Shown here: positions 45,084-53,795 of the stretch, one piece after another
How positions within the stretch are numbered: the first letter of the stretch is position 1
How the letters are laid out: each line of letters opens with the position of its first letter
DNA from: a bacterium
GTDB taxonomy: Bacteria; Armatimonadota; UBA5829
Length of the DNA: 64,000 nucleotides
Reading direction: 5' to 3'
NCBI GenBank assembly: GCA_021371935.1
Contig: JAJFVF010000010.1
Span: 1-64,000 of the forward strand
The notes under the pieces: model-generated
What the model saw: the letters and a program-made list of their open reading frames with translations, nothing else
Database searches by the model: none
What the model was told of the DNA's origin: nothing
Position numbers and translations under genes: made by a program

Positions 45084-46253
45084 ATGTTGGATTATTTTCT
45101 GACCGAAGAGCAGCAGTTCATGAAGGACGTGGCGAAGGAGATCGCTGTTAAGAAGATCAAGCCTGTGAGTGCTCACCACGACGAGACCGGAGAGTTTCCG
45201 TGGGAGATAGTCAAGGCCATAGCAGAGGCGGACCTTTTCCGTGTATTTATACCCGATGAATATGGCGGGATGGCGGGTGAGAGCGCCATCATGAATATGT
45301 GCGTAGTCACAGAGGAACTCAGCAAAGTCGACGGCGGCATCTCGCTTGCCTTTGCTGCGACCGGCCTGGGCACTTTCCCAATCTTAGTTTCAGCTTCCGA
45401 TGAGCAGAAGAAGAAATGGCTTCCAAGAATTGCCGACGGGACCATAGCCGCGTTTGGTCTCACCGAGGCCAATGCCGGTTCGGATGTAGCTGGCATGCAG
45501 ACCAGAGCGGTGGAGGACGGCGACAGCTTCATCCTCAACGGCACGAAGCAGTGGATCACCAACGGCGGCGAGGCCGATATTTATTCGATATTTGCAGTGA
45601 CCGATCCTGACCGCGGACCTAGGGGCGTAAGCTGCTTCGTGGTCGAAAAGGGCACCGAGGGTTTCAGCTTCGGCAAAAAAGAGGATAAGATGGGCATCCG
45701 CGCATCGGCTACCCGTGAGCTGGTCTTCCAGGACTGCCGCGTTCCCAAGGAGAACATGATTGGCCGCAGAGGCACGGGCTTCTTTACTGCTATGAAGACA
45801 TTTGACCAGTCCCGTCCGGGTGTAGCCGCTCAGGCATTGGGTATCGCTGCGGGCGCATTGGAGCTTTCGGTGAATTATTCCCGTGAGAGGGTCCAGTTCG
45901 GCCAGCCTATATCTGCCAATCAGGGTCTACGCTTCATGCTTGCCGATATGGCTATGAAGGTCGAGAGCGCACGTGCATTAGTATACAGTGTTGCTCGCTG
46001 GATAGACTCGCACCCTGCTGAGAAGACCACAGCCTATTCGGCCATGGCCAAGTGCTGGGCGTCGGATATAGCGATGGAAGTCACCACCAATGCGGTGCAG
46101 GTCTTCGGCGGATATGGCTATATGAAGGAATATCCAGTCGAGAAGATGATGCGCGACGCCAAGATCACCCAGATATACGAGGGCACAAACCAGATCCAGC
46201 GTGACGAGATAGGTCGCGGCCTTGTTGCCGAGGCAGCCAGGAAGAAGGACTGA
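45084..46253 (+). CDS. Acyl-CoA dehydrogenase
   Basis: 389 residues, FAD enzyme of fatty or amino acid breakdown. LDYFLTEEQQFMKDVAKEIA at the start, the FAD-binding AFGLTEANAGSDVAGMQTRA and QWITNGGEADIYSIFA, the substrate loop RPGVAAQALGIAAGALE, and the C-terminal QIYEGTNQIQRDEIGRGL. The catalytic Glu lies in YEGTNQIQ, as in short- and medium-chain types. GAGGAGG precedes ATG. No electron-transfer flavoprotein genes nearby, so it is isolated. A weak stem (ACGTGC/GCACGT, 45009-45029) precedes it. Confidence 0.95.
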   Translation: MLDYFLTEEQQFMKDVAKEIAVKKIKPVSAHHDETGEFPWEIVKAIAEADLFRVFIPDEYGGMAGESAIMNMCVVTEELSKVDGGISLAFAATGLGTFPILVSASDEQKKKWLPRIADGTIAAFGLTEANAGSDVAGMQTRAVEDGDSFILNGTKQWITNGGEADIYSIFAVTDPDRGPRGVSCFVVEKGTEGFSFGKKEDKMGIRASATRELVFQDCRVPKENMIGRRGTGFFTAMKTFDQSRPGVAAQALGIAAGALELSVNYSRERVQFGQPISANQGLRFMLADMAMKVESARALVYSVARWIDSHPAEKTTAYSAMAKCWASDIAMEVTTNAVQVFGGYGYMKEYPVEKMMRDAKITQIYEGTNQIQRDEIGRGLVAEAARKKD

Positions 46254-46258
46254 TTCTT

Positions 46259-46300
46259 TAGGTTTGATGGTTGGATAGTATGATAGTTTGATGGTTTGGG
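46259..46300 (+). repeat. GATGGTTTG-type imperfect simple repeat
   Basis: GGTTTGATGGTTGGATAGTA then TGATAGTTTGATGGTTTGGG: short, slipped units directly after the acyl-CoA dehydrogenase stop. Confidence 0.55.
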
Positions 46301-46376
46301 GGTGTGGAGTAATCTGCATCCCTTGTTTATTTTTTAGGTGGTATAATGAAAATGCTCAGCTTTGAAGGTGAATGAT

Positions 46377-46754
46377 ATGCTTCCAGATTCTGTGCATTCA
46401 GCATTACATTTAATGCTTCTTCCATTATTCGCAATTGCGGCTGTGGTTCTGCTTGCCATAGTTGCTATCTTGCGCGTAGGCACAAGAAAAGCTCTGCGAG
46501 GAATAAGACCGCTTTGGACAGTTGTTTTGATAAATTTAGTTATCATTACGCTCGGAAGTGCTGTGAAGGTGGCGCCATTCTATCTACATGGCTGCGTTTG
46601 GTCACCAAGGATAATCAGACTGATTAACATGGTTCAGTCTGGTTTATTGCTTGTTCTGATTATTTGGGTATTCGTTTCTTTTCGCAAATGGATAAAATCC
46701 GCCAAATATATTGATGCACAACTCAAGGCTGGTACCAATAGCCCGAATTTGTAG
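46377..46754 (+). CDS. Small membrane protein of unknown function
   Basis: 125 residues from ATG 46377 (AAGGTG upstream; TTG 46362 is the alternative). Three hydrophobic helices: LMLLPLFAIAAVVLLAIVAI, PLWTVVLINLVIITLGSAVK and GLLLVLIIWVFVSF, with a basic C-terminus (RKWIKSAKY). Family not recognised. The MBL gene follows 12 bp downstream and may be cotranscribed. Confidence 0.6.
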   Translation: MLPDSVHSALHLMLLPLFAIAAVVLLAIVAILRVGTRKALRGIRPLWTVVLINLVIITLGSAVKVAPFYLHGCVWSPRIIRLINMVQSGLLLVLIIWVFVSFRKWIKSAKYIDAQLKAGTNSPNL

Positions 46755-46766
46755 TATCATATATTT

Positions 46767-47543
46767 GTGTCTCTAACAGTCCATTCCCTCGCGAGCGGAA
46801 GCTCAGGCAATTCATTTTTGATAAAGGACGGCGATACAGCAATCCTGGTAGACGCCGGGGTAGGCATCAGGCGCTTGACGGCAGCTCTCATGCAGGCCCA
46901 GGTCAACCCAGCAGACCTGTCTGCAATTTTTATCACTCACGAGCACACTGACCACATCACCGGAGCCGTGCGCATGGCCAGGCGTTTCGGTATTCCGATA
47001 GTGGCCAATTCTCTCACTTTAGATCGCATACCTGGAGCAGTGAGCGTTCCCCATAAAACAATCGATCCATGCGAAGAGATGGCTCTAGGCGGACTGCTCA
47101 TAAGGCCGTTTAGAATTTCACATGATGCGGCATGCCCTGTAGGTTATTGTGTGCATTCGAGCACAGCGACTGCCGTGATTGCCACGGACACAGGCATGCT
47201 GACTCCTGAAATTCGTGAGGAGGCATTTAGAGCCGATTTATTGATTTTGGAGTCCAACCATGACGAGGAAATGCTGCTTAAGGGACCATATCCATGGTAT
47301 CTCAAGCGCAGGATCGCTTCGGAGCACGGTCACATTTCAAACGATGCTGCTTCCAGTTTGCTCATAGATTTGGCCGAGGCCGAAAGGCCGGTCTCGGTCT
47401 GGCTTGCTCACTTGTCCAAGACCAACAACAGCCCCGCTATTGCCCTCACGACAGCCGAGTACGCTCTCTGGCGATGTCTTGGTGTGTCAATGGACATAAA
47501 AGTTGCTCTCCGTGATGTACCGAGTCTTTGGTGGAGAGAATAG
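46767..47543 (+). CDS. MBL-fold metal-dependent hydrolase (YycJ/WalJ-like)
   Basis: 258 residues, start GTG. Metallo-beta-lactamase fold with HEHTDH at the metal site, preceded by TVHSLASGSSGNSFLIKDGD, the typical YycJ/WalJ opening, and followed by ATDTGMLTP and LESNHDEEML. WalJ members are exonuclease-like or regulate wall metabolism; DNA-repair nuclease activity is likely but unproven. Its weak ribosome site and 12-bp spacing suggest reading from the upstream small membrane gene. Confidence 0.88.
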   Translation: MSLTVHSLASGSSGNSFLIKDGDTAILVDAGVGIRRLTAALMQAQVNPADLSAIFITHEHTDHITGAVRMARRFGIPIVANSLTLDRIPGAVSVPHKTIDPCEEMALGGLLIRPFRISHDAACPVGYCVHSSTATAVIATDTGMLTPEIREEAFRADLLILESNHDEEMLLKGPYPWYLKRRIASEHGHISNDAASSLLIDLAEAERPVSVWLAHLSKTNNSPAIALTTAEYALWRCLGVSMDIKVALRDVPSLWWRE

Positions 47544-48225
47544 TTTAAGACATCTAGAGTCGAGGTAAATATACTTTATCGCATGGCAGAATTGCCTGTT
47601 TATCTGCGTAAAGATTGGCGATATTTCGCTCATCGGCGCTTTTGTTGAATATTTGAATCTTCAAAAAACGTGGTTTTGGCATTAATCTTGCTGAGTAATT
47701 CTAATGGCCGAGGGGTGATGTCTTAACCCGCATTATTCACGAGGAACGTGAATAATGCTCTCAGAGACCCGGACTATGCGGTAAGCGCATAATCCGGGTT
47801 AAAAAAAAGACAGAGGATGGCCCGGTGGTTTTGTCGTAGTAAACCATGTGGCGCATGAGTGCCATAATCCACAATTTCCGCGCGGCACAAGTCCGCCGAA
47901 TAATATTCCGCAATAAATTTAGACCTGATCTGTCTTATACGGTCAATTGTATAGTATTAGTGCCGGGCAAAGACCCGGGACGAAATGTCAGTTTGCCGTA
48001 ATGGTGGGCTTGATCGACACGGAAGTTCGAACAATTTGGAGTTGATGCTGGCAGGATGAACACTATGTGAGTTGACTGACCTATGGGTCGGTCAAATGGC
48101 GGGCAGGCAGCGACATATAAGTTGGGCGCAATACCTTATGGTGATGTGCCGGCGATGACAGGCCAGAGACGGAAGTCTATGTCGATGTCCCTGTTATGAG
48201 GTAGTTGGAGGAAGGAGGCTTGTCG
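47544..48225. other. 680-bp gap with a hairpin repeat and a long sigma-factor leader
   Basis: No open frame supports a protein. Family B occupies 47724-47801. Downstream, several stems could form, e.g. GACTGACC/GGTCGGTC near 48073-48093 and CCGGG/CCCGG near 47964-47979, in what looks like a structured leader for the sigma factor. No known RNA class recognised. Confidence 0.55.
47724..47801. repeat. Hairpin repeat family B, complete copy
   Basis: Hairpin GCATTATTCACG (47730-47741) / CGTGAATAATGC (47747-47758) and hairpin CCCGGACTATGCG (47768-47780) / CGCATAATCCGGG (47786-47798). TAACCC and GGGTTA close the ends. An A run follows, so on the minus strand it reads like a terminator preceded by T. 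Confidence 0.93.
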
Positions 48226-49119
48226 ATGAGGGGCAATATGCTCGATTTGACAGAGCCCGAAAAAGAGGAAGCGCTGCCCGTAGCTTCTGAAGTAGGCGAT
48301 TCGATGGACATGTATTTAAGTCGGATCGGCCGTTGGCCTTTATTGGGGGCTGATGAAGAACGTGATCTGGCACGGGGTGCCAAGTCCGGCAACGATGCAG
48401 CTAAGCGCAAGCTGATCGAGAGCAATCTCAAGCTGGTCGTAAGTGTGGCGAAGGTATACTCACGCTCTGGGCTTCCGCTGCCCGATCTCATTCAAGAGGG
48501 CAATATAGGTTTAATCAAGGCGGTGGACTCTTTCGATCCGGAGAAGGGGTTCAGGTTCAGCACCTACGCGGTTGCCTGGATTCGTCAGGCAATTACGCGT
48601 GCGATAGAGCGGCAGGGCCGCGCGATCAGGGTGCCGAGCTATGTAGTGCAATCAATTAGAAAGCTCCACAAGATAGGTTCTTCTTTTACGAGTCAATTTG
48701 GGAGAGAGCCGACGGTGGAGGAGTTGTGCGAGCGGACGCAGTTATCACGGGAGAAGATTCTACGTTTGCTCGAGGCGTCAGAGGCACTCGTTTCGCTGGA
48801 CGAGGGAATGAAGGACGACAACAACACGTCGCTTCTCGAACGGCTGAATGACGCTCAGGCGTCCAATCCTGAGGACGATGCGCTGCATAAGGAGGGTCTT
48901 GAAGTATTGAACCAACTTATGTCTTGGCTAAGTCCACAGGAGAAGCTGATAATCGAAAAGCGTTTCGGACTGGCAGACGGGATGACCTCAACTCTGCAAG
49001 AGATAGGCGAGCAGCTAAATATCACACGGGAGCGTGTCCGCCAACTCGAGGCACGAGCCTTGAAGAAGATGCGGACGGCTGTGACACGCAATTGGCTGGA
49101 GACCTACTTTGAAACTTGA
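48226..49119 (+). CDS. Sigma-70 family RNA polymerase sigma factor (RpoD-like, no region 1.1)
   Basis: 297 residues from ATG 48226 (AAGGAGG 8 nt upstream). Region 1.2 is [20 protein letters not shown]. Region 2 is [20 protein letters not shown] then [20 protein letters not shown] and [10 protein letters not shown]. Region 3 is about 140-210. Region 4 has LTPQEK-like [14 protein letters not shown] then [20 protein letters not shown], so it should read standard -35/-10 promoters. It lacks the acidic region 1.1 of primary factors and is shorter, so it may be the housekeeping factor of a lineage with a short form or a group 2 alternative. The LuxR-type gene follows 18 bp downstream. Confidence 0.93.
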   Translation: MRGNMLDLTEPEKEEALPVASEVGDSMDMYLSRIGRWPLLGADEERDLARGAKSGNDAAKRKLIESNLKLVVSVAKVYSRSGLPLPDLIQEGNIGLIKAVDSFDPEKGFRFSTYAVAWIRQAITRAIERQGRAIRVPSYVVQSIRKLHKIGSSFTSQFGREPTVEELCERTQLSREKILRLLEASEALVSLDEGMKDDNNTSLLERLNDAQASNPEDDALHKEGLEVLNQLMSWLSPQEKLIIEKRFGLADGMTSTLQEIGEQLNITRERVRQLEARALKKMRTAVTRNWLETYFET

Positions 49120-49137
49120 GAGGGAGGCATTGGAGGA

Positions 49138-49383
49138 ATGGAGAGCACTGAGCGGACTATAAACGCCGCAGATGTGGATGAGTTAACCAAGCTTACCGAA
49201 AGAGAACGTGAGATTCTCAGGCTTATATTCGATGGAAAGTGCTCGAATGAGGTTGCCGAGACCCTTGCAGTCAGCAAGAGGACGGTAGACTTCCACCTGG
49301 CTAGGGCTTACACCAAGCTGGGTGTATCGAATCGGTTTCAGGCTTTCAAGAGAGCCGTGGAACTGGGCATAATTGCGACTTGA
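49138..49383 (+). CDS. Stand-alone LuxR/GerE-type HTH protein
   Basis: 81 residues, essentially only the DNA-binding domain: LTEREREILRLIFDGKCSNE followed by VAETLAVSKRTVDFHLARAY and TKLGVSNRFQAF. GGAGG precedes ATG. It has no sensor or receiver domain, as in Bacillus GerE. The 18-bp link to the sigma factor suggests it acts with that factor at shared promoters. Followed by a terminator. Confidence 0.9.
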   Translation: MESTERTINAADVDELTKLTEREREILRLIFDGKCSNEVAETLAVSKRTVDFHLARAYTKLGVSNRFQAFKRAVELGIIAT

Positions 49384-49400
49384 GATTTGGCAGTGTACGC

Positions 49401-49430
49401 GCCGACCGTCATCAGCACGGTCGGCTTTAT
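49401..49430 (+). terminator. Intrinsic terminator after the LuxR-type gene
   Basis: GCCGACCGT (49401-49409) pairs perfectly with ACGGTCGGC (49417-49425), 7-nt loop, followed by TTTAT. Short T run, so moderate strength. Confidence 0.7.
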
Positions 49431-49502
49431 GTTTTGGGTCTTATATAATTCTTTCGCGGGCTGGATGTCGAGTTTTGTCAGTCCGCCAAAAATTTCCAGT
49501 CC

Positions 49503-49964
49503 TCATTTGTCTCTTCGGCCTCCGCCCGGCAAAACCTGCTCCAGCTTCCAGTCAGGCTCAGCAAACTCATCACGCCCTTTAATCATCAGCCACTGCTTTT
49601 GATTTCCTCTAAGCTTGACCAGGGTGAAGGCTCCTTTTAGTTTCGTGCCCATCATTTCAAATACGAGCTTGCCTTTGTCGAGACCACCGTCCTTGACCTC
49701 ATACGTTCCGCTGTCCCATATTTCGACCTTGCCCGCGCCATAGCTGCCCTCAGCAATTTCACCACGGAAGCCGATATATTCCAGCGGGTGATCCTCGACC
49801 ATAACCGCGAGTCGTTTTTCAGCAGGATTCATTGATGGACCCTTGGGGATCGCCCAGCTTTTGAGCACTCCGTCCATTTCAAGTCTCAGGTCGAAGTGGA
49901 GGTGACTCGCGTGATGCTCATGCACCACAAACCTGCCAATATTACGTTCGTTCCGATAACCCAT
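49503..49964 (-). CDS. Stand-alone LigD-type 3'-phosphoesterase domain
   Basis: 153 residues. In LigD this domain trims 3' ends during nonhomologous end joining; here it is a separate protein. [20 protein letters not shown], with the metal-binding His/Asp cluster, [11 protein letters not shown], and ERLAV-like [15 protein letters not shown]. The C-terminus [10 protein letters not shown] is typical. No Ku, ligase or primase domain gene in the window. Confidence 0.92.
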   Translation of the reverse strand: MGYRNERNIGRFVVHEHHASHLHFDLRLEMDGVLKSWAIPKGPSMNPAEKRLAVMVEDHPLEYIGFRGEIAEGSYGAGKVEIWDSGTYEVKDGGLDKGKLVFEMMGTKLKGAFTLVKLRGNQKQWLMIKGRDEFAEPDWKLEQVLPGGGRRDK

Positions 49965-49970
49965 AACCCA

Positions 49971-50006
49971 CCTGATTTAGTATTTAGTATATTGTATTGA
50001 TTATTG
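49971..50006 (+). repeat. Dispersed repeat family E, copy
   Basis: CCTGATTTAGTATTTAGTAT then ATTGTATTGATTATTG, in the divergent gap before dsbD. Confidence 0.75.
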
Positions 50007-50150
50007 TTCTTGTCCACAAAGTCGGAACCCATAAAGTCACAAATTGCGTAATGCTGAGTGTCGAGTAAAAACTCGACGTAGATTTATTTCCACATTAATT
50101 TGCTCGTTTGCGTGACGCAGAGCATATATCTTGGTAAAATCAAAAGTGAT

Positions 50151-51920
50151 ATGCGCACATACAGGTTCATCGTTATCTCAATTATCGCAATCTTGACCTT
50201 AACCGGAGCGGCATTTGCCCAATTCGGCAAGTCCGAACCGATCGTGACGAGCAAGATCGTGCTGTCAAAGGACAAGCTCCAACCCGGCGGCACATTCGAG
50301 CTTGCGGTTGTGGCGACGGTCAAGAAGGGATTCCACGTCGGGTCCCACGACAAAGATGCGCTCTATCCGGCAAAGCTGACGATCAGTGCGCCCAAGGGTG
50401 TCACGTTCGCCGAGCCAAAGTGGCCCAAAGCCGAGCGCAAAGCTTTCCCGTCCGCACCGAAAGAGAAAGTTTCGGTATACGAAGGCAAGTTCGTGATAAA
50501 AATCAAGGGTAAGGTCGCCAAGAGCGTAAAGCCCGGAGCCATCACGATTATATCAAAACTGGAGACTCAAGCGTGCGGCGGCAATCAGTGTTATCCTCCT
50601 CAGACCAGCGAGGCAAAAGCAAAAGTAAACGTTGCCAAGCCTGGTGAGAAGGCCAAGTCGATCAATAAGAACGTCTTCGGGTCCGCGGTGATTAAGCCCA
50701 CCGCGGGCACCGGTGACGAAGCGGGCAAAATGGCCGGCAAACTGGAGTCAGCGGGCATTCCACTTCGCCTTGCCATGCTCTTTGGTCTGGGTCTGCTGCT
50801 TGCATTCACTCCGTGCGTATATCCAATGATACCGATCACCGTGGGCTATTTCGGCAGCCAGGTGGGGTCGAGTAATTCCAGAGTAATGAAACTTGCCGGG
50901 ACATACGTCCTGGGTCTTGCTCTTACATATTCAGTCCTCGGAGCCGTAGCGGCGACCACAGGCGGCGTATTCGGCTCAGCCATGCAAAGTCCGACTGTCA
51001 TTATAGGAATAGCTGCGCTTCTTGTCTTATTGTCATTATCCATGTTCGGTTTATACGAGCTAAAACCTCCGGCATTCATAGCAAACAGGTCCTCCGGCAA
51101 AGACGGCGTGCTCGGCGCATTGATGATGGGACTGGTATTCGGCATTGTTGCGGCTCCATGCGTTGGCCCTGTAGTGCTTGGACTGCTCTTATATGTGGCC
51201 AAACTCGGCAGCCCATTGATGGGTTTTATTCTATTTTTTGCGCTCGCTCTTGGGCTAGGCACACCTCTCTTTTTCCTGGCTGCATTTTCGGCGAAGATGC
51301 CCGTGCCTGGAATGTGGATGGTAGCCGTAAAGAAGATTGCGGGGTTCCTGATGCTGGGTGCCGCGGCATATTTTGTCAAGCCGATCGTTCCTGGTTCAAT
51401 AGGCGATCTGCTGCTGCCGCTGGTCATACTGGTAGCCGCGATATATCTTGGGTGGTTTGAAAAATCACTCAAAACCGGCAAGCATGTCGCCGCGCTGGCA
51501 AAAGTCGGCTGTGTTGCTGCTGTAGCTGCTGCAGTGGTGATGGCCATGCCCGGCTCTCAGCCACCAAAGAATATGAACTGGCAGCCATACAAGCCGATAT
51601 CCATCGAGTCTGCCGCTAAATCCGGCAAGCCATCAATGCTCGACTTCACAGCCAAATGGTGTGGCGTCTGCAAAGAGCTGGAACATGGTCCGTTCAGCGA
51701 TTCCAAGGTGATAAGTGCAGCCACCAGGTTCGACAAGTTCCGCGTGGACGGCACCGACCAAAGCGACCCCATCATGCTTGGTGCAGTGAAGAGGTATGGA
51801 GTGCAGGGTTTTCCCACTGTTATCTTCTTCGACAGTTCCGGCAAAGAGGTAAAGTCAGCCAGGATAGTCGGCTTCGTATCTTCAAAAGAGATGGCACGCC
51901 GCATGTCCGAAATTCGCTGA
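50151..51920 (+). CDS. dsbD: Thiol:disulfide interchange protein DsbD
   Basis: 589 residues from ATG 50151. It carries electrons from cytoplasmic thioredoxin to envelope proteins. Signal peptide FIVISIIAILTLTGAAFAQ; N-terminal alpha domain (about 25-165) with CGGNQCYPP; eight-helix beta domain (about 215-475) with the membrane cysteines in FTPCVYPM and AAPCVGPV; C-terminal thioredoxin domain (about 485-589) with DFTAKWCGVCKELE and the cis-Pro in GVQGFPTVIFF. All six cysteines are present. Ribosome site weak. Monocistronic. Confidence 0.95.
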   Translation: MRTYRFIVISIIAILTLTGAAFAQFGKSEPIVTSKIVLSKDKLQPGGTFELAVVATVKKGFHVGSHDKDALYPAKLTISAPKGVTFAEPKWPKAERKAFPSAPKEKVSVYEGKFVIKIKGKVAKSVKPGAITIISKLETQACGGNQCYPPQTSEAKAKVNVAKPGEKAKSINKNVFGSAVIKPTAGTGDEAGKMAGKLESAGIPLRLAMLFGLGLLLAFTPCVYPMIPITVGYFGSQVGSSNSRVMKLAGTYVLGLALTYSVLGAVAATTGGVFGSAMQSPTVIIGIAALLVLLSLSMFGLYELKPPAFIANRSSGKDGVLGALMMGLVFGIVAAPCVGPVVLGLLLYVAKLGSPLMGFILFFALALGLGTPLFFLAAFSAKMPVPGMWMVAVKKIAGFLMLGAAAYFVKPIVPGSIGDLLLPLVILVAAIYLGWFEKSLKTGKHVAALAKVGCVAAVAAAVVMAMPGSQPPKNMNWQPYKPISIESAAKSGKPSMLDFTAKWCGVCKELEHGPFSDSKVISAATRFDKFRVDGTDQSDPIMLGAVKRYGVQGFPTVIFFDSSGKEVKSARIVGFVSSKEMARRMSEIR

Positions 51921-51937
51921 CGTCTTCTTAGCGAGTT

Positions 51938-51962
51938 GGGAGGGCGAGGCTCCCGCCGAGCC
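51938..51962 (+). repeat. Dispersed repeat family A, copy 6
   Basis: Consensus form, 17 bp after the dsbD stop. Confidence 0.95.
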
Positions 51963-52104
51963 ATATTTGTTATTCGTTAACCTGAGCTATATTTCAAGTT
52001 GACGTTCCTCTCAATTTCACCTAGAATCATGTCTATGTCGGGATGGCTGATCGCATATAGTGACCGCTGACTGCCGACTGACAACCGACGACCGGAGGAA
52101 CAAT

Positions 52105-52299
52105 ATGGCCTGTGAAAGATCAAGCGAAAACTCCAAGCACTGCAACTGCACATATTCCGGCTGCTCCAAGCATGGCAAGTGCTGCGAGTGCCTTCAATAT
52201 CACTTGAGAATGAACGAACTTCCCGCATGCTGTTTTCCGCCCGAGGTCGAAAAGACCTATGACCGGTCATTCGCAGCGTTTATAAGGTGCCATTCATAA
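52105..52299 (+). CDS. Small cysteine-rich protein, DUF6485-like
   Basis: 64 residues from ATG 52105 (GGAGGAAC upstream). Eight cysteines, mostly in CNCTYSGCSKHGKCCECLQY and PACCFPPE, followed by YDRSFAAFIRC. The pattern fits DUF6485, a putative metal-binding family of unknown role. Its stop overlaps the ATG of nth by one base (TAATG). Confidence 0.8.
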   Translation: MACERSSENSKHCNCTYSGCSKHGKCCECLQYHLRMNELPACCFPPEVEKTYDRSFAAFIRCHS

Positions 52300-52952
52300 T
52301 GACGTTAGAAGAGAAAAAAGAGCGTGCGCCCAAGATAATCGAGATACTCAAAAAGGAATATCCCGATGCAAAGTGCACTCTGGATTACCAGACTCCACAC
52401 CAGCTCATGGTAGCGGCTATTCTGGCTGCCCAATGCACGGACGAGCGCGTGAATATGGTAACTCCCGAGCTTCTTAAGAAGTATCCAAATGTGGAGGCCT
52501 TCGCCAATGCCGATCAGGACGAGCTTGAGCAGATGGTAAAGGCGACAGGTTTCTTCAGAAATAAGGCGAAGGCGATCATTGCGTCTGCAAGGGAGATCAT
52601 CGGCGATTATGACGGCAAAGTGCCTGAGACAATAGATGAACTGACAAATCTGAGCGGGGTAGGGCGCAAAACAGCGAATCTCATAGTCGGTGACGCATAC
52701 GGCAAGCCTGCTATCATAGTCGACACACATGTGAAGAGAGTCACCAAGCGGCTCGGGTTTACTGATAACGGTGACCCGACCAAGATCGAGTTCGAGCTTC
52801 GCGAGATACTTCCCGAGGCGGAATATACTCACTTCAACCACCTGATAGTGGCTCATGGCCGGGCAGTGTGCAAGGCTCCGACTCCCAAGTGTGAGATATG
52901 TGTCCTGCTCGATCTATGTCCGTTCGGCCGGGAACGGATGGGAATGGTCTAG
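52299..52952 (+). CDS. nth: Endonuclease III
   Basis: 217 residues from ATG 52299; GTG 52287 in frame is less likely. A DNA glycosylase with AP lyase activity for oxidised pyrimidines. The helix-hairpin-helix LSGVGRKTAN carries the catalytic Lys, VDTHVKRV the catalytic Asp, and the C-terminal [4Fe-4S] loop is C-x6-C-x2-C-x5-C (CKAPTPKCEICVLLDLC). N-terminus EEKKERAPKIIEILKKEY is ordinary. Coupled to the Cys-rich gene upstream by TAATG. Confidence 0.97.
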   Translation: MTLEEKKERAPKIIEILKKEYPDAKCTLDYQTPHQLMVAAILAAQCTDERVNMVTPELLKKYPNVEAFANADQDELEQMVKATGFFRNKAKAIIASAREIIGDYDGKVPETIDELTNLSGVGRKTANLIVGDAYGKPAIIVDTHVKRVTKRLGFTDNGDPTKIEFELREILPEAEYTHFNHLIVAHGRAVCKAPTPKCEICVLLDLCPFGRERMGMV

Positions 52953-52985
52953 GTTCAACCTGCCCCTAATCCCAGCCGAGTAGCC

Positions 52986-53786
52986 CTAGTCCTTGTTAGT
53001 GTGACGTTTGCGCATAGATTCAATCGATTGTGCCAGAGCCTCAGCAGTCTTGACCTCGATGACCACACTCAGGTTTTTCTTGCCGGCAAAGTCCAGCATG
53101 CCGTCTATATCCAATTTGCCGGTGTAGAGTATCTGATGGCTGCCGGCACCCTTCCAATCGTGGAGGTGCATATGACGAATGCTGCCCGAGTGCTCGAGTA
53201 TGACGTCACGATCGGCAAATCCTGCCTCAGCGTCATGCCCGACATCCCATGTCAGATAGACATTTTTATGGTTGAGAATGTCATGAACCGTTTTGCCGAC
53301 AAATTCAAGACTATAGTTGCCCACATTCTCCAGGCAAACTGCAATCCCAAGTCTTTTTCCGATATCGGCAATTTCACATATAGACTCGGCAAACGCTGTC
53401 TGAAACCGGTCGAAATAGCGGTCATAGATATAGACTTTTTGGTCCGGCAGACTGAAGTGTACGCCTGAGTTCATATGGATGTTGACCAGCTTGATGCCTG
53501 CCTCTGATGCCCATGCGAGGGCATCTTTGCAGCATTTCATGTATCCTGCTCTCACTGTCGGTTGGAAAGACGCAAGGTCGATATCCTCGGGCAAATGGAG
53601 TGAAAAGTTGATGCCTGTCTGCGTTGTATATTCACGCAGCGTGCCTGCATCAAGCTCTTCCGGGCAATACGACGGCATGTTCATGTTCAGTTCAATGAAC
53701 GAAAGCCCGAGTTTAAGACACAGCTCAATTGTCTCATCCAGGCTCTGCAGTTCGATCAGAGTGGGCATGCCGAGTATTGCGCTCAT
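52986..53786 (-). CDS. Sugar phosphate isomerase/epimerase-type TIM barrel
   Basis: 266 residues, xylose-isomerase-like AP_endonuc_2 fold. Metal-site residues are visible as Glu in CLENVGNYS, Asp/His in WDVGHDAEAG, HMHLHDWKG and a late Glu in VVIEVKTAE. The start AILGMPTLIELQSLDETIEL shows the first barrel strand and helix. These enzymes isomerise sugars or cyclitols; substrate not readable. Lies 9 bp after the M16 pair on the same strand, so may be read with it. Confidence 0.85.
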   Translation of the reverse strand: MSAILGMPTLIELQSLDETIELCLKLGLSFIELNMNMPSYCPEELDAGTLREYTTQTGINFSLHLPEDIDLASFQPTVRAGYMKCCKDALAWASEAGIKLVNIHMNSGVHFSLPDQKVYIYDRYFDRFQTAFAESICEIADIGKRLGIAVCLENVGNYSLEFVGKTVHDILNHKNVYLTWDVGHDAEAGFADRDVILEHSGSIRHMHLHDWKGAGSHQILYTGKLDIDGMLDFAGKKNLSVVIEVKTAEALAQSIESMRKRHTNKD

Positions 53787-53795
53787 TGACTGTTC

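Noticed and set aside
48020-48040. tRNA T-arm-like GTTCGAAC
   Set aside because: No cloverleaf could be built around it and there is no acceptor stem.
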